A stretch of 21,442 nt of DNA, taken from positions 1-21,442 of the IMG/VR virus record IMGVR_UViG_3300042114_000044. The stretch is one strand, 5' to 3'. The stretch comes from a virus. The notes beneath the pieces are model-generated. The model was not told the DNA's origin and made no database searches. It saw only the letters and a list, made by a program, of their open reading frames with translations. How positions within the stretch are numbered: the first letter of the stretch is position 1; each line of letters starts with the position of its first letter. Below, one piece after another: positions 7,667 through 15,404 of the stretch. Both the position numbers and the translations under genes were made by a program.

Positions 7667-9828
7667 TACATAACCAAGCCCGTTGCATGAAACTTCATAT
7701 GCTCAAAGTCTGTTTGAAGGACATACGTCTTCTTTTGCGAGTGCCTTGACTTTATGGTAAACATCCTAGCTAAGTTATTCTTAGCCTCATCTTCATTTTG
7801 GTGTAAGTGAAACCATAAAGACGCAGTAAAATTCAACTCTTGGGCACCTCTTGCAGTTACATTGACATTACCGTTCTTCTCAGTAACCTCATTAATTTGA
7901 ATAGGCGTAAGAATACAAATACCTAACTCAAGGGTTAATCTGTGTAAGTCTTTTACAAACTTACTAAGGAACTTCCACTGCTCATCGTAGTTCTCATTTT
8001 CAACAATCTGTAAGTAATCTATAACTACTAGTTGTAGCCCAGAGGTATGTTCATCTCTAATTAAATCCATAATTCTTTGAGCATCTACACCACAATTTAC
8101 CATCTTAAACTTATTAGGTCTTGAAAATATTTCAGATTTCTTAGTGTTATAGTAAGTTACCTCACGTTCATTTAGGTCTGTATAAATGTCTTGGAATGGT
8201 ACATGTAATTCACATGATAGCATTCTAGCCATTGCCTCATTTTGAGATAACTCTAGGTTGAGGTAAAGCACATCATTACCTTGCTTGTAACTGTGTAACG
8301 CTTGGTTCATAGCCATCACAGACTTACCACAGTTACCTGTTATAAATATACTATTGTTTCTACGAGCTACAAAGAAACTTGATGGTACCTCAAAACAGTA
8401 CATAAAACCATCTATAGGTATGAACTCGCTTACTGTTAGGTTTGAGGTAGTTCTCCCCATGAATGAGGTACCAAGTACCTCGTAACTTATAGACTTCCTA
8501 ATATACTCTTTTCCACCAGTCATGTACCTCTGCCCAACCCTATCATCTACGCAAATAGTAGCTATACGGTTACGTGTAGTAGTAAAAGCGTATTGTATAA
8601 AGTCCGTATTCCTTTTATCCGTAGAGTAAAACGACACACTGTCATTACCCCTATGGTCAAAACTACCGCCCCAATAAGGAACTTCATCTACAATAACTGC
8701 TAATTGCTCAGGTGTAGCACACCAAAAACTATCGAAACTTTTGGTTATGATAGGTACTGTAAAATTATAGGTATGGTACCCCTCTGTTGCACCCACAACC
8801 TTTCTATACTGTATCCCTGCCACTTGCAGTAATCTCTCTAATCTTTCTTTTTTTGCATTTTTCTTAAGATTTACCCCACCCCACCCAGTTTTCATTGATG
8901 TTATTGGTATATGTCCATCAGCTATAAACGCCACCATTACACGTATCTGTGCGTCTGTAAGTGGTATCCCCTCTGTATTACTAGGTACACTAAACATTGT
9001 AGGTAGGTTAACATGGAAGGGTCTAGTCCTTACAGCGTCTGCAAATTCTTTACCTGTTTTAATTAATAGGTTTTCTCTAGCAACATAAGGAACTCTATGT
9101 TCCTCAGATACTACCATATCTACCCACTTACTCTTAAAGTGGTACATCTTATCATAAGGTAACTTAATGTATCTCGTAGGCTCTACAAATTCTGTAGCAC
9201 CACCTTCTGACCACTGTAACACTTCATCCCCTACTGTGTAGTCTGAGAATTTCTTCCACCCACTACGAGTTAAATACTCAGTATCTTTATCCACACACCC
9301 AGACTTAGCCGAGATTAAAGTAACCCCCTGTAACTTATTTGTTACATCAGAGATACAAGAGTCTAACATCATAATGTTATCTATAGAAAACTCAGCCTCA
9401 TTAGCGTTCACAACCCTATGCTCAACATCACTTGTAGAAACTAAAAGTTCCTTAAGTAGTCCTCTAGTTTTTACTAAATCTCTGTCCGCTACAAGCCCTA
9501 CAAGCTCCTCTATCTTACTATCTAGTAGTTTGATACCTCTATCTTCTTTAAGACCATCTAGAACTGCGTCAGGAGACTCAGTGACACCTTCAGGTAACCC
9601 CCCAACATAACCACAGTATATTTTAGCTTTCTCAGGTTCAATTTGTGTGTTTATAGTTGCTTGGATAACCTCAATAGACGGTAATGAACTATACCTTTCT
9701 TGGTATGCTTTTATGAGCTTATATATAAATCTGGGGTTTCTTGAAGTAAACATCTCCACGGTTAGGTCTGTAATTTTTAATTTACCTTCAATTACAGAAG
9801 CTATTGCAAGTTTCTCAAAGTTTATCAC
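7666..9828 (-). CDS. Replicative DnaB-like helicase with intein in the P-loop
   Basis: A 720-residue precursor; removal of a 322-residue intein leaves 398 residues, typical of phage hexameric helicases. The N-extein holds a DnaB-like N-terminal domain (residues 1-177) ending SAKSG. The C-extein starts CGKSVMAMNQAL, so splicing rebuilds Walker A AKSGCGKS. Later motifs are VLYLNLELS (H1a), LVVIDYLQIV (Walker B, H2), ILTPIQIN (H3 sensor Gln), RGAQELNFTASLW (H4) and KSRHSQK (arginine-finger region). It unwinds DNA ahead of the fork with the adjacent primase. The start is GTG behind GAGGGGG, overlapping the preceding small gene by 14 nt. Without splicing the ATPase site would be broken. Confidence 0.93.
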   Translation of the reverse strand: MINFEKLAIASVIEGKLKITDLTVEMFTSRNPRFIYKLIKAYQERYSSLPSIEVIQATINTQIEPEKAKIYCGYVGGLPEGVTESPDAVLDGLKEDRGIKLLDSKIEELVGLVADRDLVKTRGLLKELLVSTSDVEHRVVNANEAEFSIDNIMMLDSCISDVTNKLQGVTLISAKSGCVDKDTEYLTRSGWKKFSDYTVGDEVLQWSEGGATEFVEPTRYIKLPYDKMYHFKSKWVDMVVSEEHRVPYVARENLLIKTGKEFADAVRTRPFHVNLPTMFSVPSNTEGIPLTDAQIRVMVAFIADGHIPITSMKTGWGGVNLKKNAKKERLERLLQVAGIQYRKVVGATEGYHTYNFTVPIITKSFDSFWCATPEQLAVIVDEVPYWGGSFDHRGNDSVSFYSTDKRNTDFIQYAFTTTRNRIATICVDDRVGQRYMTGGKEYIRKSISYEVLGTSFMGRTTSNLTVSEFIPIDGFMYCFEVPSSFFVARRNNSIFITGNCGKSVMAMNQALHSYKQGNDVLYLNLELSQNEAMARMLSCELHVPFQDIYTDLNEREVTYYNTKKSEIFSRPNKFKMVNCGVDAQRIMDLIRDEHTSGLQLVVIDYLQIVENENYDEQWKFLSKFVKDLHRLTLELGICILTPIQINEVTEKNGNVNVTARGAQELNFTASLWFHLHQNEDEAKNNLARMFTIKSRHSQKKTYVLQTDFEHMKFHATGLVM
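8332..9297 (-). mobile_element. Intein with LAGLIDADG endonuclease in helicase
   Basis: A 322-residue in-frame insert at precursor residues 178-499. Splicing features: Cys1 with block A CVDKDTEYLTRSGWKKF, block B VVSEEHRVPY (SxxH in place of TxxH), block F FMYCFEVPSSFFVARRN and the terminal ITGN followed by +1 Cys. The penultimate residue is Gly instead of the usual His. In the middle, VMVAFIADGHI matches the first LAGLIDADG helix, and VPYWGGSFDHRG may be a degenerate second one. Inteins self-excise post-translationally; the nested endonuclease would home into intein-free alleles. The insertion site is the Walker A loop, a classic highly conserved target. Boundaries follow from the extein reading and are firm. 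Confidence 0.93.
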
Positions 9829-10081
9829 GAAACCCCCTCATATAGTTTTCTAATCTTGCTATATGTATATTTAAAATATAGCTTGCACGCTCTTGTGAGA
9901 TAAGTTGCTCAGGCTGTACCTGAATAGAAGAGCCTGTAGGTATATCGTTCTTGAAACAACTCTCTACAACTACTATATCCTTGTTTTCAGTCTCTCTAAC
10001 TAAGATAGGCATAAAATTTTCTACTGTTTCTTTGATGAACCATAAAGGGGTATCAGATACTTCAACTACGTCTTGTTCCAT
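9815..10081 (-). CDS. Small acidic hypothetical protein upstream of helicase
   Basis: An 88-residue protein beginning MEQDVVEVSDTPLWF. The longer frame can begin at TTG 10114, but that codon lies within the promoter-like TTGTGGTATACT; the ATG at 10081 has GAAAGG at good spacing, so I choose it. The protein has an acidic N-terminus, a beta-rich middle (PILVRETENKDIVVVESCF) and a C-terminal helix (QERASYILNIHIARLENY). No known motif. It is the first gene after the 10103-10137 promoter-like element and overlaps the helicase start by 14 nt. It could be a helicase loader or regulator by position only; no sequence evidence supports that. Confidence 0.65.
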   Translation of the reverse strand: MEQDVVEVSDTPLWFIKETVENFMPILVRETENKDIVVVESCFKNDIPTGSSIQVQPEQLISQERASYILNIHIARLENYMRGFRDKL

Positions 10082-10102
10082 TAAAATCCTTTCAATTTCG
10101 AT

Positions 10103-10137
10103 AGTATACCACAAGCCACCTTAAAGTTCTCTTAAAC
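10103..10137 (-). promoter_or_regulatory. Extended -10 promoter with TTTAAG/CTTTAAGG box
   Basis: Leftward, TTTAAGAGAACTTTAAGG (10136-10119) is followed by TGGCTTGTGG and TATACT at 10108-10103. TGG directly before the hexamer makes it an extended -10. The box overlaps the 3' end of the metallophosphoesterase gene. The 24 nt ending at the -10 match the SSB promoter element at 20 positions. No good TTGACA-like -35 is present at 17 bp, so the conserved box may serve another recognition factor. It would drive the small gene, helicase, primase, flap nuclease and two small genes. Confidence 0.6.
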
Positions 10138-10986
10138 TGTAAAAGATTTTACTTTACAACCTAAAGCTTCTAATGGGTACCCGTGAGGATTTAAAAGTAG
10201 CTGAGTGTCTCCATAAGTATATTCAGCTGTATTATGTTGATGCCCGTATACCCAAAATTTGGGCTTTGTACTTAGTATTTCTTTTCTAAAATCCATTTGG
10301 TAAAAGGTATTGACTCTATCCCCTGCATGAGTACTCTTAACATACTCATCACCAATTACAGGGCAAATATGTGTCATAACAACATCAGGAGACTGTTCTA
10401 GTACTCTCCTAACTTTATCGTGTTCTAGTTTTGTGAGCCATGTATAGTTGTGCCTAGTAGGGAGTATATACCTATAATCATTCATACACATAGACCAAAA
10501 CTCGTGTAATTTTTTAGTTAAACCACTTTCAGGGCTTATAAATGGTTGGATACACTCAGTGTCATATACTGTGTCGTACCAACCCATAGTACCCCCAAGT
10601 TTTACCCCCTCTACCTCTACTACATCCCCATCTAATAAAATAACATCTTGTTCTTTATCGTTCCCCATTAACCAGTTTTTGACATAATTTATTTTATTCA
10701 TAGAGTCTAGGTTAAAAGTTTGTTGTAATTTTTTAGAGGGTAGCCATAAATCATGGTTCCCAAAAACCCAAAATATCTTCTTGTATTTATAAACTTTTAT
10801 AATCATTTTAAGAAACTCAAAGGCTCTATCAGGATACTCTGAAATATCCCCAGCTACCAAAAGGTAGTCTGAGGATTTTGTAGCAAATACTTTATTAAAG
10901 TTATGTGCTATTGCTCTTTCAGATAGTGTAGTCTCTGCTGAGAATAAAAAGTTAATATGTAAATCACTTATATAATCAAATGTCAT
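10132..10986 (-). CDS. Calcineurin-like metallophosphoesterase
   Basis: A 284-residue protein with a full set of two-metal phosphoesterase motifs: SDLHIN (D8, H10), VAGDIS (G46-D47), FGNHDLW (76-81), MTHICP and VYGHQHNT near the C-terminus. It is distinct from the SbcD-like nuclease: no nuclease partner is adjacent and the capping region differs. Phage members of this family are variously phosphatases, phosphodiesterases or nucleases, so the substrate cannot be told. It overlaps the Cys-rich gene upstream by 11 nt, placing it in the ligase-polymerase transcript. The catalytic fold is sure; the biological role is unknown. Confidence 0.85.
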   Translation of the reverse strand: MTFDYISDLHINFLFSAETTLSERAIAHNFNKVFATKSSDYLLVAGDISEYPDRAFEFLKMIIKVYKYKKIFWVFGNHDLWLPSKKLQQTFNLDSMNKINYVKNWLMGNDKEQDVILLDGDVVEVEGVKLGGTMGWYDTVYDTECIQPFISPESGLTKKLHEFWSMCMNDYRYILPTRHNYTWLTKLEHDKVRRVLEQSPDVVMTHICPVIGDEYVKSTHAGDRVNTFYQMDFRKEILSTKPKFWVYGHQHNTAEYTYGDTQLLLNPHGYPLEALGCKVKSFTV

Positions 10987-11410
10987 CGTTAGTTTCCTTC
11001 ATAATCTCTAACCAGTTTGGTTTGTAGAACTTCTGTACAAATTTCTTTTTATGGGGTACAACACAGTTAGAACAATCTAAATGCCACTCACCATTACTCT
11101 TAAAAACCATAGAATCCTTTGAGTATGTACTACACATAGATTTTATTAAGTCTATAGTAATACTTATACCCACCCCAGTATCTGAACACCTAAAGTATGG
11201 ACAACCACACATATAACAATTTAAATCGTCCATATCATGGCACTTTAAATTATCTTTGTATAAAAGACAAAAGTCTGGTTCTGCATAAACCATATTAGTA
11301 TAGTCAAAATAGTCAATAATATCTGCTTGTGTGTACCTGTTAGCTACAAGCTTATTTATTATTGCTTTGTGTTTAGCTCCGTGGTCTTCAAGCCACTCTA
11401 AGTAAGTCAT
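10976..11410 (-). CDS. Cys-rich metal-binding hypothetical protein
   Basis: A 144-residue protein with two dense cysteine clusters: CHDMDDLNCYMCGCPYFRC around residues 57-75 and HLDCSNCVVPH near 109-119. The spacing suggests zinc or Fe-S binding. From memory, a similar pattern (CHDM.. NCYLCACP, then DCS.C..PH) occurs in a small conserved protein of Campylobacterota; I could not check this. The start lies 23 nt inside the polymerase gene behind a strong GGAGGTTTTAA, and the stop overlaps the metallophosphoesterase start. The function is unknown. It may have been acquired from a host genome. Confidence 0.75.
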   Translation of the reverse strand: MTYLEWLEDHGAKHKAIINKLVANRYTQADIIDYFDYTNMVYAEPDFCLLYKDNLKCHDMDDLNCYMCGCPYFRCSDTGVGISITIDLIKSMCSTYSKDSMVFKSNGEWHLDCSNCVVPHKKKFVQKFYKPNWLEIMKETNDDI

Positions 11411-13919
11411 TTAAAACCTCCATATAATCTAAAGTATTATTATGGTTGGGGATACTTTGTAAGTCCTTCCAACTTTTTCCAATCTCTAAAGATGCCTCGT
11501 TGGGCACAATTACACCAGTATACGGCAAACACATAAATTTGATAAGATGTGTATTTACAAACTCTAAAACAGCAGGTGTTGGTCTAACCATAAGGTATAT
11601 ACTATCGTGAATAGTAGCATTAATCTTAACATCTTTTATAAGACCGCTACTCTCAATAAGTTCTTGAAGATATCTCACAGCTTGTACAGTAAGCATTGCA
11701 GAACTTTGAATTCTCATATTTCCTAAAGTTCTACCCATTTTGGATGCAGCTTCTCTATCTTCTGCACGAATATTAGGACATCTTAGCTTTAATCCAAAGA
11801 AACCTTGGACATACCCTTGTGTCTCTGCGAGATGCAAAGTCTCCTCAGCAAACTCTGACAACTCTGGGTATAGTGCTTTATACGCCTCAACAATACCTTC
11901 TGCTTTACTCTTAGAGCATTTTAAAGCATGCATAACTGGCTTATAAGTGCCCCCATAAGCCATTGCAAACGTAGGAGCCTTTGACTCTTGCCTTAGGTCT
12001 GGGGCTAAATCTTTCACAGAGTTAACAGATGTTGGGTCATCCATATTAATCACAATACCCCTATCCTCTAAGATACTTTTGAAGTATGCTGCAGCTCTAA
12101 AACTATGACCATCTATTTTAGCTTCGTACTCATAAATCTTTGATTTACAGTTAGAAATACTAGCCATCACTCTATCCTCCAAACTTGCTAAGTCTGCAGT
12201 CGCAACTATAAACCCCGCATCAGGTACAATACAGCTTTTTATAAGTTTTGCATACTTTGAGCCTGTTGAGGGGAGGTTCATTAAGTTTGGGGAGTCACTT
12301 GAAATTCTTCCAGAAACTAAACCAAATAACTTATAGTTCCCAAATAACTTAAAGTTGCCCAACCCGTCATCAATACCTAATTCCTTAAAGGCGTTTAAGA
12401 AGGTATTGCGGATAATTGAAGCTTGCCCTACATCTGAAAGCATTTGTAAAATTTCATTTGTTGTACCACTAGTAGAGGTTAAAAGTTCGTTCAGTACCTC
12501 TTTATCTGTAGAAGGCTCCCCAGTTTTTGTAAGTTTGTCAATGTACAGCCCTAATACGTCTACTAATAAGATACGCTTATGCTGTGTACTACTTGGGTTA
12601 AACCCCTCATTGAATTCTTCAAGAGTTTTCTGTTTTTTATGTGTAGAATTATATGTATTTTGGGCTTTCTTATTTAACTCTAAGATTACTTCTTTTACTT
12701 GGGGAAACTCTTGTAACGCTTTAATATCAGATGCAATTAACGCATCCAACTCATCATAAGCATCATAAACTTTCTTCTTATCTAAGGTAAGCCCCTGCAT
12801 CTTAAGTTTTAACATAGCTACCATAGATGGTCGGTAGTAGCTATTATATAACTCTAACTGTCCTTCCTCTTCTAAGAGCTTAAGATATTTATTATATAGA
12901 TACATAGTAGCACAAGTATCCACACCATTGTATTCACATACTTTATTAATATCCATGTACTCAAGTTTACTTTGGTCTACATCAGCATCCCAATCACCAA
13001 ATTTAGAGTAGGCTAGTTCTTTTAATCCTAGGGATGGGCGGTCTGTACTATTCAGACACAGATACGCCATAATAATAGTATCATCGATATCCATGCTATT
13101 AATACCCTCAACCATACCCACAGTATCCCCAAGGTTACTCATAAATAGTTTATAAACTAAAAAAGGTATATCAAATACAGCGTTGTGAAAAATACACTTG
13201 CCTTTGTAAGCTTTAAAGAAGTTTTTAAGTAGTGCAAAACACTTTAAGTCATCTTTAAGTATCGGTAAAGCTATTACTGTAGCTTCTTCCTCAGATGGAC
13301 TAAAAGAGCACGTTAATAGCTTTCCTCTTTCCCAACGTAATGAATTAGTCTCAATGTCTATTGTAAGTTTATCTAAGTCTTTATATTTCATAAGAGCTTC
13401 TTTAGCCTCTTTAAAATCTTTAGGGATTATGTAGCTGATACTATCTGTAGCCCCTGAAAGATTATCAATGTACTCCCCGCTCAATACGTCACTTACACAA
13501 CTTAAAGACCTTTGAAGTAACTTATTTTTATTTGGGGCAAATTTAAGTACTGCGTAGTTTATAGTAGGAATATAAGTGTACCCATCTTTAACCTCAGCGT
13601 ACCCAATACGCTTTTCTAACTCATAAGCTTTTTGTAACCCTAAGAAATTTCTAAGTAACTCAGGAATAGAAGTGACGATTACTAAAATCCCATTTAACTC
13701 ACAGTAGTTCTTAATTTCATCATCAATAGTTTTAAAAACATCATGTGACATTCTTCCCTTTTCGGGAACTTTTATAGTCACCATATGTATATCAGTACCA
13801 TAAGAGCCTAAAGGTTGTAGGTATTTTAGAAATACAGTTCTAATGTCGTGTTGCATCTCTGGCAACACTAAAAGTACCTTTGGGTGTTTGTTATTTAGGT
13901 TGATGGTTACTAGGTTCAA
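11388..13919 (-). CDS. Family A DNA polymerase with 3'-5' exonuclease
   Basis: About 843 residues. The proofreading domain shows Exo I TIDIETNSL (near residue 188), Exo II FHNAVFDIPF (near 246) and Exo III YNGVDTCATMYLYN (near 331). The polymerase domain shows motif A TADLASLEDRV, motif B RQESKAPTFAMAYGG and motif C ATIHDSIYL. Motif C has HDS where the family normally has HDE. No 5'-nuclease domain is present. An N-terminal extension of about 170 residues precedes the exonuclease. I choose TTG at 13919: it overlaps the ligase TGA as TTGA and lies 5 nt after AAAGGAG, whereas GTG at 13925 would abut the Shine-Dalgarno. It replicates the phage genome. Confidence 0.94.
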   Translation of the reverse strand: MNLVTINLNNKHPKVLLVLPEMQHDIRTVFLKYLQPLGSYGTDIHMVTIKVPEKGRMSHDVFKTIDDEIKNYCELNGILVIVTSIPELLRNFLGLQKAYELEKRIGYAEVKDGYTYIPTINYAVLKFAPNKNKLLQRSLSCVSDVLSGEYIDNLSGATDSISYIIPKDFKEAKEALMKYKDLDKLTIDIETNSLRWERGKLLTCSFSPSEEEATVIALPILKDDLKCFALLKNFFKAYKGKCIFHNAVFDIPFLVYKLFMSNLGDTVGMVEGINSMDIDDTIIMAYLCLNSTDRPSLGLKELAYSKFGDWDADVDQSKLEYMDINKVCEYNGVDTCATMYLYNKYLKLLEEEGQLELYNSYYRPSMVAMLKLKMQGLTLDKKKVYDAYDELDALIASDIKALQEFPQVKEVILELNKKAQNTYNSTHKKQKTLEEFNEGFNPSSTQHKRILLVDVLGLYIDKLTKTGEPSTDKEVLNELLTSTSGTTNEILQMLSDVGQASIIRNTFLNAFKELGIDDGLGNFKLFGNYKLFGLVSGRISSDSPNLMNLPSTGSKYAKLIKSCIVPDAGFIVATADLASLEDRVMASISNCKSKIYEYEAKIDGHSFRAAAYFKSILEDRGIVINMDDPTSVNSVKDLAPDLRQESKAPTFAMAYGGTYKPVMHALKCSKSKAEGIVEAYKALYPELSEFAEETLHLAETQGYVQGFFGLKLRCPNIRAEDREAASKMGRTLGNMRIQSSAMLTVQAVRYLQELIESSGLIKDVKINATIHDSIYLMVRPTPAVLEFVNTHLIKFMCLPYTGVIVPNEASLEIGKSWKDLQSIPNHNNTLDYMEVLNDLLRVA

Positions 13920-15193
13920 TTGCACTCCTTTAAAATTGTTTCAAGTGTGTCAGGCTTCTCTTTATCTATTCTTATTTCTTTAAACCTAGGTAGGAATAGA
14001 AAGTTTTGTCCGTATTTATCTTTTTGTACTTCGTTGTATAATACCTCAATGCACTTACCATTCATAGAAGCTTTCCAAAATATCTCCCTATCCTCATCAG
14101 TAAAACCACCACCTACATTAACGGTAAGCTCTTCACATAAACTCTGACAAACTAAACCACCTAAGGAGTTTCCGTTTTTATGCTCGTACTTATCTATAAC
14201 ACTAAGCGTGCAAGAATTAATAGCTTTTAACTTAAGCCAATTCTGAGACCTTTTAGGCTCATAAAGAGACATTGGGTCTTTTATAATAATACCCTCTTCC
14301 CCGTGAGCCCTATAGGCTTTATAAATCTTAAGTACTTCATCAGTAGTAGATGTTTCAATAGTATCTGCTACCTGTATACGTTTTAATTTATTACTAAGTA
14401 CCATAGCCCCCAAATTTAGTAATCTCTCTTTACAAGGTACAGTAAACTTTCCCATTTTATACTCTATAAGAGGTAGTAAATCAAAAGCCTTAAATACTAA
14501 AAGCGCATCAGTAATCTCTTTATTGCCTTTTATAAGAGAGTTACATATACCAGAGGTAGAAGTCCTTGTAGTTGATATAAGCTCCCCATCTAGTACAAAA
14601 TCACTTTGTATCTTTGATAACTCTTTAGTTATATTTAGTAGTGGTATAGGGTTACCGTTCCTTGAGAAACAGTTAATACTTAGCCCATCTTTTATAATAA
14701 GACAACGGTAACCATCATACTTTTTCTGTACTAAAAGAGGCTTATCTAAATCTTGAGTTTCATAGGGGTCGCAAGTCATAACTGCAAATTGTGGGATAAA
14801 GTCCTCTTCAAAAGCTTTGTTAATATTCTTTGCTTGCATCCCAATTCTTAAGTCTTTTCTGAGAATATCGTAGTATATAGACTGTTGGGGTTGGTTGCAA
14901 CTCTCTAAAAAACTTACAACTTCTTCACGTATCTTGTTGTTTACAGAAGTTAACATAAGCATCTTTAAGATATTGCAAAATTCATAATGTTTCTTATAAA
15001 AATACCCAGTAACCTCAGATTTCTTGAAGTCTAGTGACTTAATACCATAAACATTAAAAGTGTTAAAAGCACAATAAAGTAACGTCCTAACACCTTGAGA
15101 ATCATTCTCTCTTAATATCTGAATTTTATCATTTGTTTTAGTTACTTTTGAAATCTCTATAATAGTTGCAATTTCATTTAAACACGAACTCAT
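13916..15193 (-). CDS. ATP-dependent DNA ligase
   Basis: A 425-residue ligase. Motif I KKYDGYRC (nucleophile K158), motif III FVLDGELIS (199-207), IIIa KAFDLLP (235-241), motif IV EEGIIIKDP (299-307) and motif V NWLKLKAI (318-325) are all in order, followed by an OB-fold-like C-terminal domain. The 130-residue N-terminal alpha domain resembles the larger T4/archaeal-type DNA-binding domain more than the minimal T7 form. It seals nicks after flap removal. The ATG follows AAGGAGGATAA, an excellent ribosome-binding site, and the gene is the first of the ligase-polymerase operon after a 211-nt intergenic region. Confidence 0.95.
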   Translation of the reverse strand: MSSCLNEIATIIEISKVTKTNDKIQILRENDSQGVRTLLYCAFNTFNVYGIKSLDFKKSEVTGYFYKKHYEFCNILKMLMLTSVNNKIREEVVSFLESCNQPQQSIYYDILRKDLRIGMQAKNINKAFEEDFIPQFAVMTCDPYETQDLDKPLLVQKKYDGYRCLIIKDGLSINCFSRNGNPIPLLNITKELSKIQSDFVLDGELISTTRTSTSGICNSLIKGNKEITDALLVFKAFDLLPLIEYKMGKFTVPCKERLLNLGAMVLSNKLKRIQVADTIETSTTDEVLKIYKAYRAHGEEGIIIKDPMSLYEPKRSQNWLKLKAINSCTLSVIDKYEHKNGNSLGGLVCQSLCEELTVNVGGGFTDEDREIFWKASMNGKCIEVLYNEVQKDKYGQNFLFLPRFKEIRIDKEKPDTLETILKECN

Positions 15194-15243
15194 TTATCCT
15201 CCTTTATGTCTACATAAATATACTTAAACTTTCTTCTTTTTGG

Positions 15244-15277
15244 ATAAGGTAACACTGGCACCTTAAGAACTTTAAGA
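15244..15277 (-). promoter_or_regulatory. Promoter-like box upstream of ligase operon
   Basis: Leftward, TTCTTAAAGTTCTTAAGGTG (about 15274-15255) resembles the conserved box found before the SSB and helicase operons, followed by CCAGTGTTACCTTATCC. The -10-like part (TTACCTTAT) is poor compared with the other two sites. It sits between the RNR stop and the ligase start, where a promoter is expected. The 15194-15404 intergenic stretch holds this box, the hairpin at 15294-15316 and no convincing gene. Confidence 0.42.
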
Positions 15278-15293
15278 ACCCTAATGTTTAATA

Positions 15294-15316
15294 GAAGGGA
15301 CTTTGAGTCCCCTCCG
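15294..15316 (-). terminator. Hairpin downstream of RNR, possible terminator
   Basis: Leftward, GAGGGGACT, loop CAA and AGTCCCTTC form a 9-bp stem including one G-U pair, about 90 nt past the RNR stop. It is followed by TATT, not a strong T tract. Position and stem stability fit a terminator of the RNR transcript or an mRNA 3'-end stabiliser. The hairpin is seen; function is inferred. Confidence 0.5.
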
Positions 15317-15404
15317 TTAAGCACTAAACACTTTATACTTTCCAAGTATATCGAATAGTTGGTAATTCCTCAAATACTCAAGGAAACTGCAAGAATCATT
15401 CATA

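Noticed and set aside
10082-10114. TTG start extending the small gene before the helicase
   Set aside because: The TTG belongs to the TTGTGGTATACT promoter element and lacks a ribosome-binding site; ATG at 10081 has GAAAGG at good spacing.
12355-12759. 134-residue plus-strand frame
   Set aside because: It lies opposite the DNA polymerase coding sequence and has no recognisable motif; all genuine genes here are on the minus strand.
13920-13925. GTG start for DNA polymerase
   Set aside because: It would overlap the AAAGGAG Shine-Dalgarno itself; TTG at 13919 has normal spacing and a TTGA overlap with the ligase stop.
15317-15403. 28-residue frame just after RNR
   Set aside because: MNDSCSFLEY onward has no ribosome-binding site and no neighbour coupling; the region is better explained as the RNR 3' untranslated part with a terminator hairpin.
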